From: Streptomyces lavendofoliae
GTDB taxonomy: Bacteria; Actinomycetota; Actinomycetes; Streptomycetales; Streptomycetaceae
Direction: 5' to 3'
Length of the DNA stretch: 64,000 nucleotides
NCBI RefSeq assembly: GCF_014649735.1
Contig: NZ_BMTP01000011.1
Location: 62,001 to 126,000 of the forward strand
Below the pieces are notes generated by a model, which worked only from the letters and a program-made list of their open reading frames with translations, was not told where the DNA came from and did not search any database. The translations under genes were made by a program, and so were the position numbers. Each line of letters opens with the position of its first letter. Positions within the stretch are counted from its first letter, which is position 1. Shown one piece after another: positions 26,259-34,735 of the stretch.

Positions 26259-27926
26259 ATGCCCGTCAGCAAGGATCCGAGCCGGAGAGCGTTCCTCGGT
26301 TCCACCGCGGTCGCCGCCCTCGCCGTCACCGGCGGCGCGCCGCTGCTCGGCGCGTGCAGCGGTTCGTCCGGCGACGACCGCGCCGAGGGTGCCACCACCG
26401 GGAAGAAACTCCAGGGCATCCTCCCGGCGTTCGTCGCCTCCGACGTCGTGAAGCCGGACCTGCCGAGCAAGAACGGCTCCGGCCTCGGCTTCACCACCGC
26501 CCCGCCGGCCTCGCGGCTCGCCGTCTCCGTACCCGCGAAACTCGGCAAGGGCGGCACCGTCACGATCATGGCGCCGCTCTGGGGCACCTCGCCCAAGGCC
26601 GGCAACCCGTACTGGACGGCGATGGACGAGGCCATCGGCGTGAAGGTGAACTGGCAGAACCAGGACGGCAACACCTATGGGCAGAAGCTCGGAGCCGTCC
26701 TCGCCTCCAGCTCCCTGCCGGACGTCGTCGTCATCCCCGCCTGGGAACTGGGCGGCAAGATACCCAGCGCCATCAGCAACAAGTTCGCCGACCTCGGCCC
26801 GTACCTCTCGGGTGACAAGGTCAAGCAGTACCCGAACCTGGCGGCCATCCCCACCGGCGCCTGGCAGCGGGCGGTCTTCGGCGGCAAGCTCCGCGGCCTT
26901 CCCATGCCGGCCAGCGACATCCCCAACATCGCGCCCTTCTACCGGTCGGACCTGTTCAAGGCCAAGGGCTACCAGCCGCCCACCACCGCCCAGGAGTTCT
27001 TCGACCTGGCCAAGGAGATCACCTCCGCCAAGAACAGGGTGTGGGGCTGCGGCGACATGACCTGGGCCGCGTACAGGATCTTCGGCGTCCTCGACGAGAA
27101 GCCCACCTGCTGGCGGCTCGTCGACGACAAGCTGGTCCACCGCGTCGAGACCGACGAGTACCTCGAAGCCCTCGAGTGGTCCCGCTCCCTGTACTCCGCC
27201 GGCCTCGTGCACCCGGACGCGAGAGCGGAGAGCGGGGACATCGGCAACCTCTTCACCTCCGGCCGGGTGTGGATGTACAACGCGGACATCTCCGACTGGT
27301 ACGGCAAGACCGTCGTCCAGCGGGGTGACACGCCCGGTTTCTCCATGGCCGCGATGGACTACTTCCACCACGACGGCGGCAAGCCCCGCCTCTACGCCGG
27401 GTCGCCCTCCAACATCTGGGCCTTCGTCAACAAGAACGCCGGCGAGGAGACGGTCCGTGAGGTCCTGGCGATCGCCAACTTCACCGCAGCCCCCTACGGC
27501 ACCAAGGAACAGCGGCTCAAGGCGTACGGCGTCGAGGGGATCCACCACACCGTCGAGGACGGCACGATCACCAAGACCGAGACCGGCAACAACGAGGTCT
27601 TCGCCACGTACGAGTACGTCGCCAGTCCCCAGCAGTTCTTCGCCTACCCCAACCACCCCGACGTGGCCGAGGGGATTGTCCGCTGGCAGCAGCGCATGGG
27701 CGCGTTCGTCACCAGGCCGCTGTTCTACGGCATGCAGGTCCAGGAGCCGAACCGCTGGGCCGAGCTCAGCAGCCAGTTCGAGGACCTGGAGAAGGACGTC
27801 GTGCGGGGCCGCAAGAAGGTCGGCGACGTGCAGCAGGCCGTGTCCGACTGGCGCTCGCGCGGCGGTGACCGGCTCCGCGACTGGTACCGGAAGCTGCTCG
27901 ACGAGACCGGCGGTCAGGCGTCCTGA
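26259..27926 (+). CDS. ABC-transporter oligosaccharide-binding lipoprotein
   Basis: 555 residues. The N terminus has a twin-arginine SRRAFL (residues 8-13), a hydrophobic stretch and lipobox LGAC with Cys33, so it is exported, probably by Tat, and lipid-anchored outside. The body fits family 1 extracellular solute-binding proteins of the large LplA type that serve complex oligosaccharides (TVTIMAPLWGTSPKAGNPYW, GLPMPASDIPNIAPFYRSDLF, NADISDWYGK). Many Trp/Tyr residues suit sugar stacking. It opens a three-gene importer operon, with the permease 32 bases on. Likely ligand: xyloglucan oligosaccharides, inferred from neighbours. Confidence 0.9.
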   Translation: MPVSKDPSRRAFLGSTAVAALAVTGGAPLLGACSGSSGDDRAEGATTGKKLQGILPAFVASDVVKPDLPSKNGSGLGFTTAPPASRLAVSVPAKLGKGGTVTIMAPLWGTSPKAGNPYWTAMDEAIGVKVNWQNQDGNTYGQKLGAVLASSSLPDVVVIPAWELGGKIPSAISNKFADLGPYLSGDKVKQYPNLAAIPTGAWQRAVFGGKLRGLPMPASDIPNIAPFYRSDLFKAKGYQPPTTAQEFFDLAKEITSAKNRVWGCGDMTWAAYRIFGVLDEKPTCWRLVDDKLVHRVETDEYLEALEWSRSLYSAGLVHPDARAESGDIGNLFTSGRVWMYNADISDWYGKTVVQRGDTPGFSMAAMDYFHHDGGKPRLYAGSPSNIWAFVNKNAGEETVREVLAIANFTAAPYGTKEQRLKAYGVEGIHHTVEDGTITKTETGNNEVFATYEYVASPQQFFAYPNHPDVAEGIVRWQQRMGAFVTRPLFYGMQVQEPNRWAELSSQFEDLEKDVVRGRKKVGDVQQAVSDWRSRGGDRLRDWYRKLLDETGGQAS

Positions 27927-27958
27927 CCGACCGGTCGAGGGGAGCGAGGAGAGAGAAC

Positions 27959-29257
27959 GTGTCGCAGAGCAGGGTGGCGGGGCACGAGCCGGCCGCCGAC
28001 GACAGCGCCACGCCGGCCGGCGGTACGGCGGCCGGCGGTACGGCGGGCGGCGAGGGCGCGGCGGTGGCGACCGAGGGCGCGGCGGGGAGCGAGGGCGCGG
28101 CGGCGGGGGCCGAGGGCGCGAGCGTCGCCGGCACCGGGACGGCGGCGGAGGCCGAAAGCGCCACCGCTGCCACCGCTGCCGCCGGCGACGGCCGCGACCT
28201 CCGCGACGGCGCACCGGCAGCGGCCGACCGCTCCAGGGCCGTGGCCCCGCCCGGCGCGCATCCGGCCCCCGGCGCGCGTCCGGCCCCCGGTCCCGCGGGG
28301 CGGAGGGACGCCCGTTCCACGGCGGCCGCGGGCTCCGGCTGGAGGATCAGGCTGCGCCGCGACCGCACGCTGATCCTGATGACGCTGCCCGCGGTCCTCC
28401 TGGTCCTGGTCTTCAACTACGTACCGCTGCTGGGCAATGTCGTCGCCTTCCAGGACTACGATCCCTACCTGGGCGACAACGCCTGGCAGGCCGTCGCCCA
28501 AAGCCCCTGGGTGGGGATCGAGCACTTCGGCCGCATGGTGGAGGACCGGCTCTTCTGGCAGGCGCTGCGGAACACGCTGGCGATCTTCCTCGTCCAGCTC
28601 ACGCTGTTCTTCCCCGTACCGATCCTGCTCGCGCTCCTCATCAACAGCTTCGTCCGGCCCCGGGTGCGCGCCGTGGCGCAGGCGGTGCTGTACCTGCCGC
28701 ACTTCTTCTCCTGGGTCCTGGTCGTGACCGTCTTCCAGCAGATGTTCGGCGGAGCCGGCATGCTGGCGCAGACCCTGCGCGAACACGGCCACGAGGGCAT
28801 CGACCTGATGACGAACCCCGGCCTGTTCAAGTTCCTCGTCACCTTCGAGATGGTCTGGAAGGACGCGGGCTGGGGCGTCATCGTCTTCCTCGCCGCGCTG
28901 TCGGCGGTCAGCCCCGACCTGTACGAGGCGGCGGCCATGGACGGCGCCGGTCGGTGGCGGCGGATGTGGCACGTGACGCTGCCGGCGCTGCGCCCCGTGG
29001 TCGCCCTGCTGCTCGTCCTCCAGGTGGGCAACGCGCTGACCGTCGGCTTCGAACAGATCCTCCTCCAGCGGACTGCCGTCGGCTCCACCGCCGCCGAGGT
29101 CCTCGACACGTACGTCTGGAACGTCGGCATCCAGTTCGGCGACTTCAGCTACGCGGCGGCCGTGGGAATCGTCAAGGGAATCTTCGGCCTCTGCCTCGTG
29201 CTGGCGGCCAACAAAGTCGCCCACCTGATGGGCGAGCAGGGGGTGTACAAGCGATGA
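27959..29257 (+). CDS. ABC-transporter permease, LplB/YteP-type, with long disordered N-terminal extension
   Basis: 432 residues from GTG 27959 (GGAGAGAG upstream). Residues 1 to about 120 are an Ala/Gly/Glu-rich low-complexity tail, repeating AGGTAAGGTAGGEGAAV-like units, not found in most family members. The six-helix core begins at LILMTLPAVLLVLVFNYVPLLG, and the EAA loop reads EAAAMDGAGRWRRMWHVTLPAL. The C terminus overlaps the second permease by ATGA, giving tight coupling. No ATPase gene is in the locus, so a shared ATPase of MsiK type is assumed, as for other Streptomyces sugar importers. A later start cannot be excluded, but none has a comparable ribosome site. Confidence 0.88.
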   Translation: MSQSRVAGHEPAADDSATPAGGTAAGGTAGGEGAAVATEGAAGSEGAAAGAEGASVAGTGTAAEAESATAATAAAGDGRDLRDGAPAAADRSRAVAPPGAHPAPGARPAPGPAGRRDARSTAAAGSGWRIRLRRDRTLILMTLPAVLLVLVFNYVPLLGNVVAFQDYDPYLGDNAWQAVAQSPWVGIEHFGRMVEDRLFWQALRNTLAIFLVQLTLFFPVPILLALLINSFVRPRVRAVAQAVLYLPHFFSWVLVVTVFQQMFGGAGMLAQTLREHGHEGIDLMTNPGLFKFLVTFEMVWKDAGWGVIVFLAALSAVSPDLYEAAAMDGAGRWRRMWHVTLPALRPVVALLLVLQVGNALTVGFEQILLQRTAVGSTAAEVLDTYVWNVGIQFGDFSYAAAVGIVKGIFGLCLVLAANKVAHLMGEQGVYKR

Positions 29258-30183
29258 GCGCCGTGTGGGGCACCAGCCGCCCCGGGGGGACCCGCGGCCG
29301 GCTGCGCCCGGTGTGGGAGGAGGAGCCGAGCCGTACGGGCCTCGCGGCCAAGGGCACGGTGCTCGCGCTGGCGTGCGCGGCGGTCCTGTTCCCCCTGTGG
29401 ATCGTGGTCGTCACCAGCCTGTCGTCGGTCAAGACCATCACGGCCGCCGGAGGTCTCGTCGTCGTCCCCCGGGGAATCACGTTCGTCGCCTACGAGGAAC
29501 TGCTCGGCGGGGGGCAGGTCACCCGGGCGGCGCTGGTGAGTCTGGGGATCACGACCGTCGGGACGCTGTTCAGCATGACGGTGTCCGTCCTGTGCGCGTA
29601 CGGGCTCTCCCGCAGCGGATCGCTGCTGCACCGGCCGCTGCTGATCGTCCTGCTCGCCACCATGTTCTTCGGCGCGGGCCTCATCCCGACCTACCTGCTG
29701 GTGCAGGGTCTCGGCCTGACGGACACCTACCTGTCGCTGATCCTGCCCAGCGCGGTGAACGTCTTCAACATCCTCGTCCTGCGCTCGTTCTTCATGAGCG
29801 TGGCTCCCGAGCTCATCGACAGCGCCCGGATCGACGGCGCCGGTGACCTCCGCATCCTGTGGAAGATCGTCATGCCGCTGTCCCGCGCGGTGCTGGCGGT
29901 GATCGCGCTCTTCTACGCCGTCGGCTACTGGAGCGCCTGGTTCAACGCGTCGATCTACCTGAGCGACCAGGACATGATGCCGCTGCAGAACGTGATGATG
30001 CAGCTGGTCCTCAAGCAGGAACGTCCCACCGGACTCGCGCAGGCCATCAACACCGGCCACCTGTCGCCCCTGTCGATCCAGATGGCCGTCATGGTGCTCG
30101 CCCTGCTGCCGGTGGCCGTGCTGTCGCCGTTCGTCCAGCGGCACTTCAAGAAGGGCATGCTCACGGGGGCGGTCAAGGGCTGA
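29254..30183 (+). CDS. ABC-transporter permease, YtcP-type
   Basis: 309 residues, start overlapping the preceding stop. Six membrane helices and the EAA-like cytoplasmic loop ELIDSARIDGAGDLRILWKIVMPLSRA are present, as is the typical GLSRSG segment. The late helices are followed by QRHFKKGMLTGAVKG, the characteristic C terminus of this subfamily. With the previous permease it forms the heterodimeric channel for the lipoprotein's ligand. Confidence 0.9.
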   Translation: MSAVWGTSRPGGTRGRLRPVWEEEPSRTGLAAKGTVLALACAAVLFPLWIVVVTSLSSVKTITAAGGLVVVPRGITFVAYEELLGGGQVTRAALVSLGITTVGTLFSMTVSVLCAYGLSRSGSLLHRPLLIVLLATMFFGAGLIPTYLLVQGLGLTDTYLSLILPSAVNVFNILVLRSFFMSVAPELIDSARIDGAGDLRILWKIVMPLSRAVLAVIALFYAVGYWSAWFNASIYLSDQDMMPLQNVMMQLVLKQERPTGLAQAINTGHLSPLSIQMAVMVLALLPVAVLSPFVQRHFKKGMLTGAVKG

Positions 30184-30405
30184 CCCCCGGGCCGGCTCCC
30201 GCCGCCACCTGCGCGGCGGCCGGCCCCCACACCCCTCCACCGCCCCCGCCCCCGTCCCGCCCGCCGCCCGTGGCCCGTCACGCCGACGTGCCGCCGCGGC
30301 GCCCCGGACCGCCGCCGTGTCCACCCGTACCTGACACCGGGTGGGCACGGCGGCCACCGGCCCCGCGCCGCCGCCGAAGGACCTCCACGAAGGAAGGCTT
30401 CCGAC

Positions 30406-32673
30406 ATGCCCACGCCCCCGAACCAGCCAGGAAGGCGCGCCGTCCTCACCGCCGGCGCCCTCACCGGTCTCACCGCCCTCCCGGCGCTCTCCGCGGGCAG
30501 CGCCACCGCCGCCCCCGGCCCCGCCCCCGTCCGGGGCTCCGCCCCCGCGCCCGCCCACCCCTCCTCGACGCCGGACGGCGCCGCCCAACGGCATCGCTGG
30601 CGCACCGCCGTCATCGGGGGCACCGGCTTCATCACCGGCGTCCTGTTCCACCCCAAGGTCAAGGGACTGGCCTACGCCCGCACCGACATCGGCGGCGCCT
30701 ACCGCTGGGACAGCCGCACGCGCGCCTGGACGCCCCTCACCGACCACCTCGGCTGGGACGACTGGAACCTGCTCGGGGTGGAGGCCATGGCCACGGACCC
30801 CCACCACCCCGACCGCCTCTACCTGGCCCTGGGCACGTACACCCAGAGCTGGTCGGGCAACGGGGCGGTGCTGCGCTCGGAGGACCGGGGTGCCACCTGG
30901 AAGCGCACCGACCTGCCGGTCAGACTCGGGGCCAACGAGGACGGCCGCGGCACCGGCGAGCGCCTGCTCGTCGACCCCCGCGACAGCGACACCCTCTGGC
31001 TCGGCACCCGGCACGACGGCCTGTGGCGGTCCACCGACCGCGGCGCCACCTGGGCACGGGCCGACTTCGCCCCCGAGCCGTCGCCGGCCGGCCAGGGGGT
31101 CACCCTCCTCGTCGCCGCCGGGCGGACCCTGTACGCCGGCTGGGCCGACGGCGGCCCCGCGCTGTACCGCGGCGGGTCCGGCACCGGCTGGGAGCCCGTG
31201 CCCGGACAGCCGGAGGGCTCCTCGGCGCGCGTTCCCGTCCGGGCCGCCTACGACGCCGCGACCCGCGTGCTGTACGTCTGCTACGCCGACGCCCCGGGAC
31301 CCAACGGCCAGAGCGACGGCGGTGTCCACGCGCTGAACACCGCCACCGGGGCCTGGACCGACATCACGCCCGTCCGCCCCGGCGCCACCGCGCCCGACGG
31401 GTCGCGCGACACCTTCGGCTACGGCGGGCTCGCCGTCGACGCCCGCCGCCCGGGCACCCTGGTGGTGACGACCAACAACCGCTGGGCCGCCGTCGACACC
31501 GTCTTCCGCTCCACCGACGGCGGGCGCACCTGGACGTCCCTGAAGGACCGCGCCGTCCTGGACGTCTCCGCGACGCCCTACCTCCGCTGGGGAGAGCAGC
31601 GGCCCAAGTTCGGCTGGTGGATGCAGACCGCGGCCATCGACCCCTTCGACTCCCACCACATCGTCTACGGCACCGGCGCCACCCTCTACGGCACACGCGA
31701 CCTTGTCCACTGGGCGCCGGAGATCCGGGGGCTGGAGGAGAGCGCCGTGCGGCAGCTGATCTCCCCTCCCGCCGGCACCGCGCACCTGATCAGCGGCCTG
31801 GGCGACATCGGGGTCATGTACCACGACTCCCTCACCGCCTCGCCCTCCCGGGGCATGGCGACCGACCCGGTCTTCGGCTCCGCCACCGGACTGGCCATGG
31901 CGGCCGGAAAGCCCTCGTACGTCGTACGCACCGGCTGGGCCTCGGGAGGCGGCAACGGTGCCTGGTCCGGTGACGGGGGCAGGACCTGGCGGCCCTTCGC
32001 CGGCCAGCCGGCCATCGCGAGCACCGCGCCCGGCCCGATCGCGACCAGTGCCGACGGCCGGGTCCTGCTCTGGTCGTTCGTCCACTGGGACGGTTCCACG
32101 CACGCCACCCACCGCTCCACGGACAACGGCGCCACCTGGACGGAGGTCCCCACCTTCCCCCGGGGCGCCACGCCGGTCGCCGACCCCGTCGATCCCCGGT
32201 GCTTCTACGCCTACGACACGGCGACCGGCACGGTCCTGAGGTCCACCGACGCCGGGCTGACCTTCGCCCCCGCCGCCACGGAACTGCCCTCGGGGGACAC
32301 CCAGTTCCGACTCGCCGCAGCGCCCGGCAGGACCGGCCACCTCTGGCTCTCCGCCAAGTGGAACGGCCTGTACCGGTCCACCGACGGCGGTGGCTCCTTC
32401 ACCAAGTCCGGCAGCTGCTGGGCCTCGTACACCCTGGGTTTCGGCAAGGCCGCCCCGGGCGCGGACTACCCGGCGGTCTTCCAGGTCGGCGCCACCGGGC
32501 CGACCACCGCCGTGCTGCGCTCGGACGACGAGGGCGCCACCTGGATCCGGGTCAACGACGACGCCCATCAGTGGGGCTGGATCGGCGAGACGATCACCGG
32601 CGACCCGCGCCTGCACGGTCGCGTCTACCTCGGCACCAACGGCCGGGGCATCCAGTACGCCGACCCCGCCTGA
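30406..32673 (+). CDS. GH74 endo-xyloglucanase, Tat-exported
   Basis: 755 residues. The N terminus has a Tat-like signal (GRRAVLTAGALTGLTALPALSAGSATA). The rest is a two-lobed seven-bladed beta-propeller with recurring S-x-D-G-x-T-W (BNR/Asp-box-like) motifs. Catalytic Asp94 lies in ARTDIGGAYRWD and Asp412 in AAIDPFD; both are diagnostic of GH74. The enzyme cuts the beta-1,4-glucan backbone of xyloglucan outside the cell. No carbohydrate-binding module follows the catalytic domain, unlike several Streptomyces homologues. It sits 222 bases after the permease gene, where I see no separate operator or gene, so it is probably in the same operon. Confidence 0.93.
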   Translation: MPTPPNQPGRRAVLTAGALTGLTALPALSAGSATAAPGPAPVRGSAPAPAHPSSTPDGAAQRHRWRTAVIGGTGFITGVLFHPKVKGLAYARTDIGGAYRWDSRTRAWTPLTDHLGWDDWNLLGVEAMATDPHHPDRLYLALGTYTQSWSGNGAVLRSEDRGATWKRTDLPVRLGANEDGRGTGERLLVDPRDSDTLWLGTRHDGLWRSTDRGATWARADFAPEPSPAGQGVTLLVAAGRTLYAGWADGGPALYRGGSGTGWEPVPGQPEGSSARVPVRAAYDAATRVLYVCYADAPGPNGQSDGGVHALNTATGAWTDITPVRPGATAPDGSRDTFGYGGLAVDARRPGTLVVTTNNRWAAVDTVFRSTDGGRTWTSLKDRAVLDVSATPYLRWGEQRPKFGWWMQTAAIDPFDSHHIVYGTGATLYGTRDLVHWAPEIRGLEESAVRQLISPPAGTAHLISGLGDIGVMYHDSLTASPSRGMATDPVFGSATGLAMAAGKPSYVVRTGWASGGGNGAWSGDGGRTWRPFAGQPAIASTAPGPIATSADGRVLLWSFVHWDGSTHATHRSTDNGATWTEVPTFPRGATPVADPVDPRCFYAYDTATGTVLRSTDAGLTFAPAATELPSGDTQFRLAAAPGRTGHLWLSAKWNGLYRSTDGGGSFTKSGSCWASYTLGFGKAAPGADYPAVFQVGATGPTTAVLRSDDEGATWIRVNDDAHQWGWIGETITGDPRLHGRVYLGTNGRGIQYADPA

Positions 32674-32764
32674 GCCCGCACGCGTCCTCCCGCGACCCCG
32701 CCCGCACCCGTTCCCGCGCGTACCTCCCCGCGCGCGCTCCCTCCGTGACGAAGCGAGTCCCCGC

Positions 32765-34735
32765 ATGCCCTCCCTCCACGACGCCACCGGCCCCCGCGTC
32801 CTGTTCGGCGGCGACTACAACCCCGAGCAGTGGCCCGAGGAGACCTGGGCCGACGACGTACGGCTGATGAAGCGGGCGGGGGTCACGTCCGTGACCGTCG
32901 GGGTGTTCTCCTGGGCGAGGATCGAACCCCGCCCCGGGGAGCGGGACTTCGGCTGGCTGGACAGGATCATGGACCTGATGCACCGACACGGCATCGGGGT
33001 CGTCCTCGCGACCCCCACCGCCTCGCCACCGGCCTGGATGGGCTCCCTGCATCCCGAGACCCTGCCGCGCGCGGAGGACGGTTCGGTCGTCTGGTACGGA
33101 TCACGCCAGCACTTCTGTCCCAGCTCGCCCGTCTACCGGAGGTACGCGGCGGCGATCACCCGCGACCTCGCCGCCCGCTACGGCGACCATCCGGCCCTCC
33201 TGATGTGGCACGTCAACAACGAGTACTGCACCTTCTGCTGGTGCGACGGCACGGCACGGCACTTCCGCCGCTGGCTGCGCGACAGGTACACGACGGTCGA
33301 CGCGCTCAACGAAGCCTGGGGCACCGCCTTCTGGAGCCAGCGCTACGACACCTGGGAGGAGGTCATCCCCCCGCGCAAGGCCCAGTACCTGCGCAACCCC
33401 GCCTGCACGCTCGACTTCCGGCGCTTCACCTCCGACGCCCTTCTGGAGTGCTACACCGCCGAACGCGACATCGTCACCGCGGGCGCCCGCCGACTGCCGG
33501 TCACCACCAACTTCATGCCCTTCTGGATCGGCCAGGACGCCTGGACCTGGGCCGCGCAGGAGGACGTCGTCTCCGTCGACGTCTACCCCGACCCCGCCGA
33601 CCCGCACGCGGCCCAGTACGGAGCGATGATCCAGGACATGACGCGGTCCCAGGCGCGCGGGCCCTGGATGGTGATGGAACAGGCGGCCGGCGCGGTGAAC
33701 TTCCGCAGGGTCAACGTCCCCAAGCCGCGCGGTCTCGGCCGCCTCTGGTCCCTCCAGGCCGTGGCCCGCGGGGCGGACGCCGTCTGCCACTTCCAGTGGC
33801 GGCAGTCACGGCAGGGCGCGGAGAAGTTCCACTCGGCCATGCTCTCGCACGCCGGCGAACACGGCCGCACCTACCGGGAGATCACTCGGATCGGCGCCGA
33901 CCTGGCCCGGCTGGGCCCGCGCGTCGCGGGCACGACCGTCACCTCCGACGTGGCGCTTCTCCACGACTGGAACTCCTGGTGGGCCGACGAACAGGAGGGC
34001 CGGCCCTCCGCCGACGTGCACTACCCCACCGTCGTACGCGCCTGGCACCGGGCCCTGTGGGAGGCGGGCGTCACCACCGACTTCGCCCACCCCGAGCACG
34101 ACCTGGCCCGCTACCGCGTGGTCGTCGTCCCGCACCTGTACCTGCTGGGCGACACCGCCGTCGACAACCTCGTCGCCTACGTACACGGCGGAGGCACGCT
34201 CGTCTCCGGCTTCCTCACCGGCGCGGCGGACGAGGACGACCGCATCCGCCCCGGCGGCATGGACGAACGCCTGCGGGACCTGTTCGGCATCCGCGTCGTC
34301 CACGAGTGGTGGCCGCTGCCGGCGGGGGAGGGGCTGACGTGCGACGGCCCCCGCCCCTTCCGCGCGACCCTGTGGGCCGAGGAACTGGAGACCTCCACCG
34401 CCCGGACCGTCGCCACCTACCGCGGCGGCGAACTCACCGGTATGCCCGCCGTCCTGCGCAACGGCCGGGCCTGGTACGTCTCCACCCTCCCCGAACCGGC
34501 CGCCCTGCGCGAGCTCCTCGCGCGGGCCGCGGACGAAGCGGGCGTACGGCCCGTGCTGGAGAACCCGCCGCCCGGACTGGAGGCGGTACGCCGCGGGGAC
34601 CTGCTCTTCCTGCTCAACCACGCCGACGGGCCGCTCACCGTCACGGTGCCCGGCCGGCACCACGAACTGCTCACCGGCGGCCTGGTCGACGGTCCGGTCC
34701 ACCTGGAACGCCACGGCGTGGCGGTCCTGGCATGA
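32765..34735 (+). CDS. GH42 beta-galactosidase
   Basis: 656 residues, no signal peptide. The N terminus GGDYNPEQWP is typical of the family. The acid/base is in MWHVNNEYC (Glu153) and the nucleophile in WMVMEQAAG (Glu305). The Cys cluster C154-x2-C-x-C (EYCTFCWC) lies where many GH42 enzymes bind structural zinc. The trimerisation Rossmann-like domain and small C-terminal beta domain follow. It would remove the beta-galactose of XLXG-type side chains in the cytoplasm. It ends within the start of the GH95 gene (ATGA overlap). Confidence 0.92.
   Translation: MPSLHDATGPRVLFGGDYNPEQWPEETWADDVRLMKRAGVTSVTVGVFSWARIEPRPGERDFGWLDRIMDLMHRHGIGVVLATPTASPPAWMGSLHPETLPRAEDGSVVWYGSRQHFCPSSPVYRRYAAAITRDLAARYGDHPALLMWHVNNEYCTFCWCDGTARHFRRWLRDRYTTVDALNEAWGTAFWSQRYDTWEEVIPPRKAQYLRNPACTLDFRRFTSDALLECYTAERDIVTAGARRLPVTTNFMPFWIGQDAWTWAAQEDVVSVDVYPDPADPHAAQYGAMIQDMTRSQARGPWMVMEQAAGAVNFRRVNVPKPRGLGRLWSLQAVARGADAVCHFQWRQSRQGAEKFHSAMLSHAGEHGRTYREITRIGADLARLGPRVAGTTVTSDVALLHDWNSWWADEQEGRPSADVHYPTVVRAWHRALWEAGVTTDFAHPEHDLARYRVVVVPHLYLLGDTAVDNLVAYVHGGGTLVSGFLTGAADEDDRIRPGGMDERLRDLFGIRVVHEWWPLPAGEGLTCDGPRPFRATLWAEELETSTARTVATYRGGELTGMPAVLRNGRAWYVSTLPEPAALRELLARAADEAGVRPVLENPPPGLEAVRRGDLLFLLNHADGPLTVTVPGRHHELLTGGLVDGPVHLERHGVAVLA

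Noticed and set aside
29149..32787. 1212-codon minus-strand open frame over the permease and GH74 genes
   Set aside because: Mirror of genuine genes with intact catalytic motifs on the plus strand. Composition is low-complexity.
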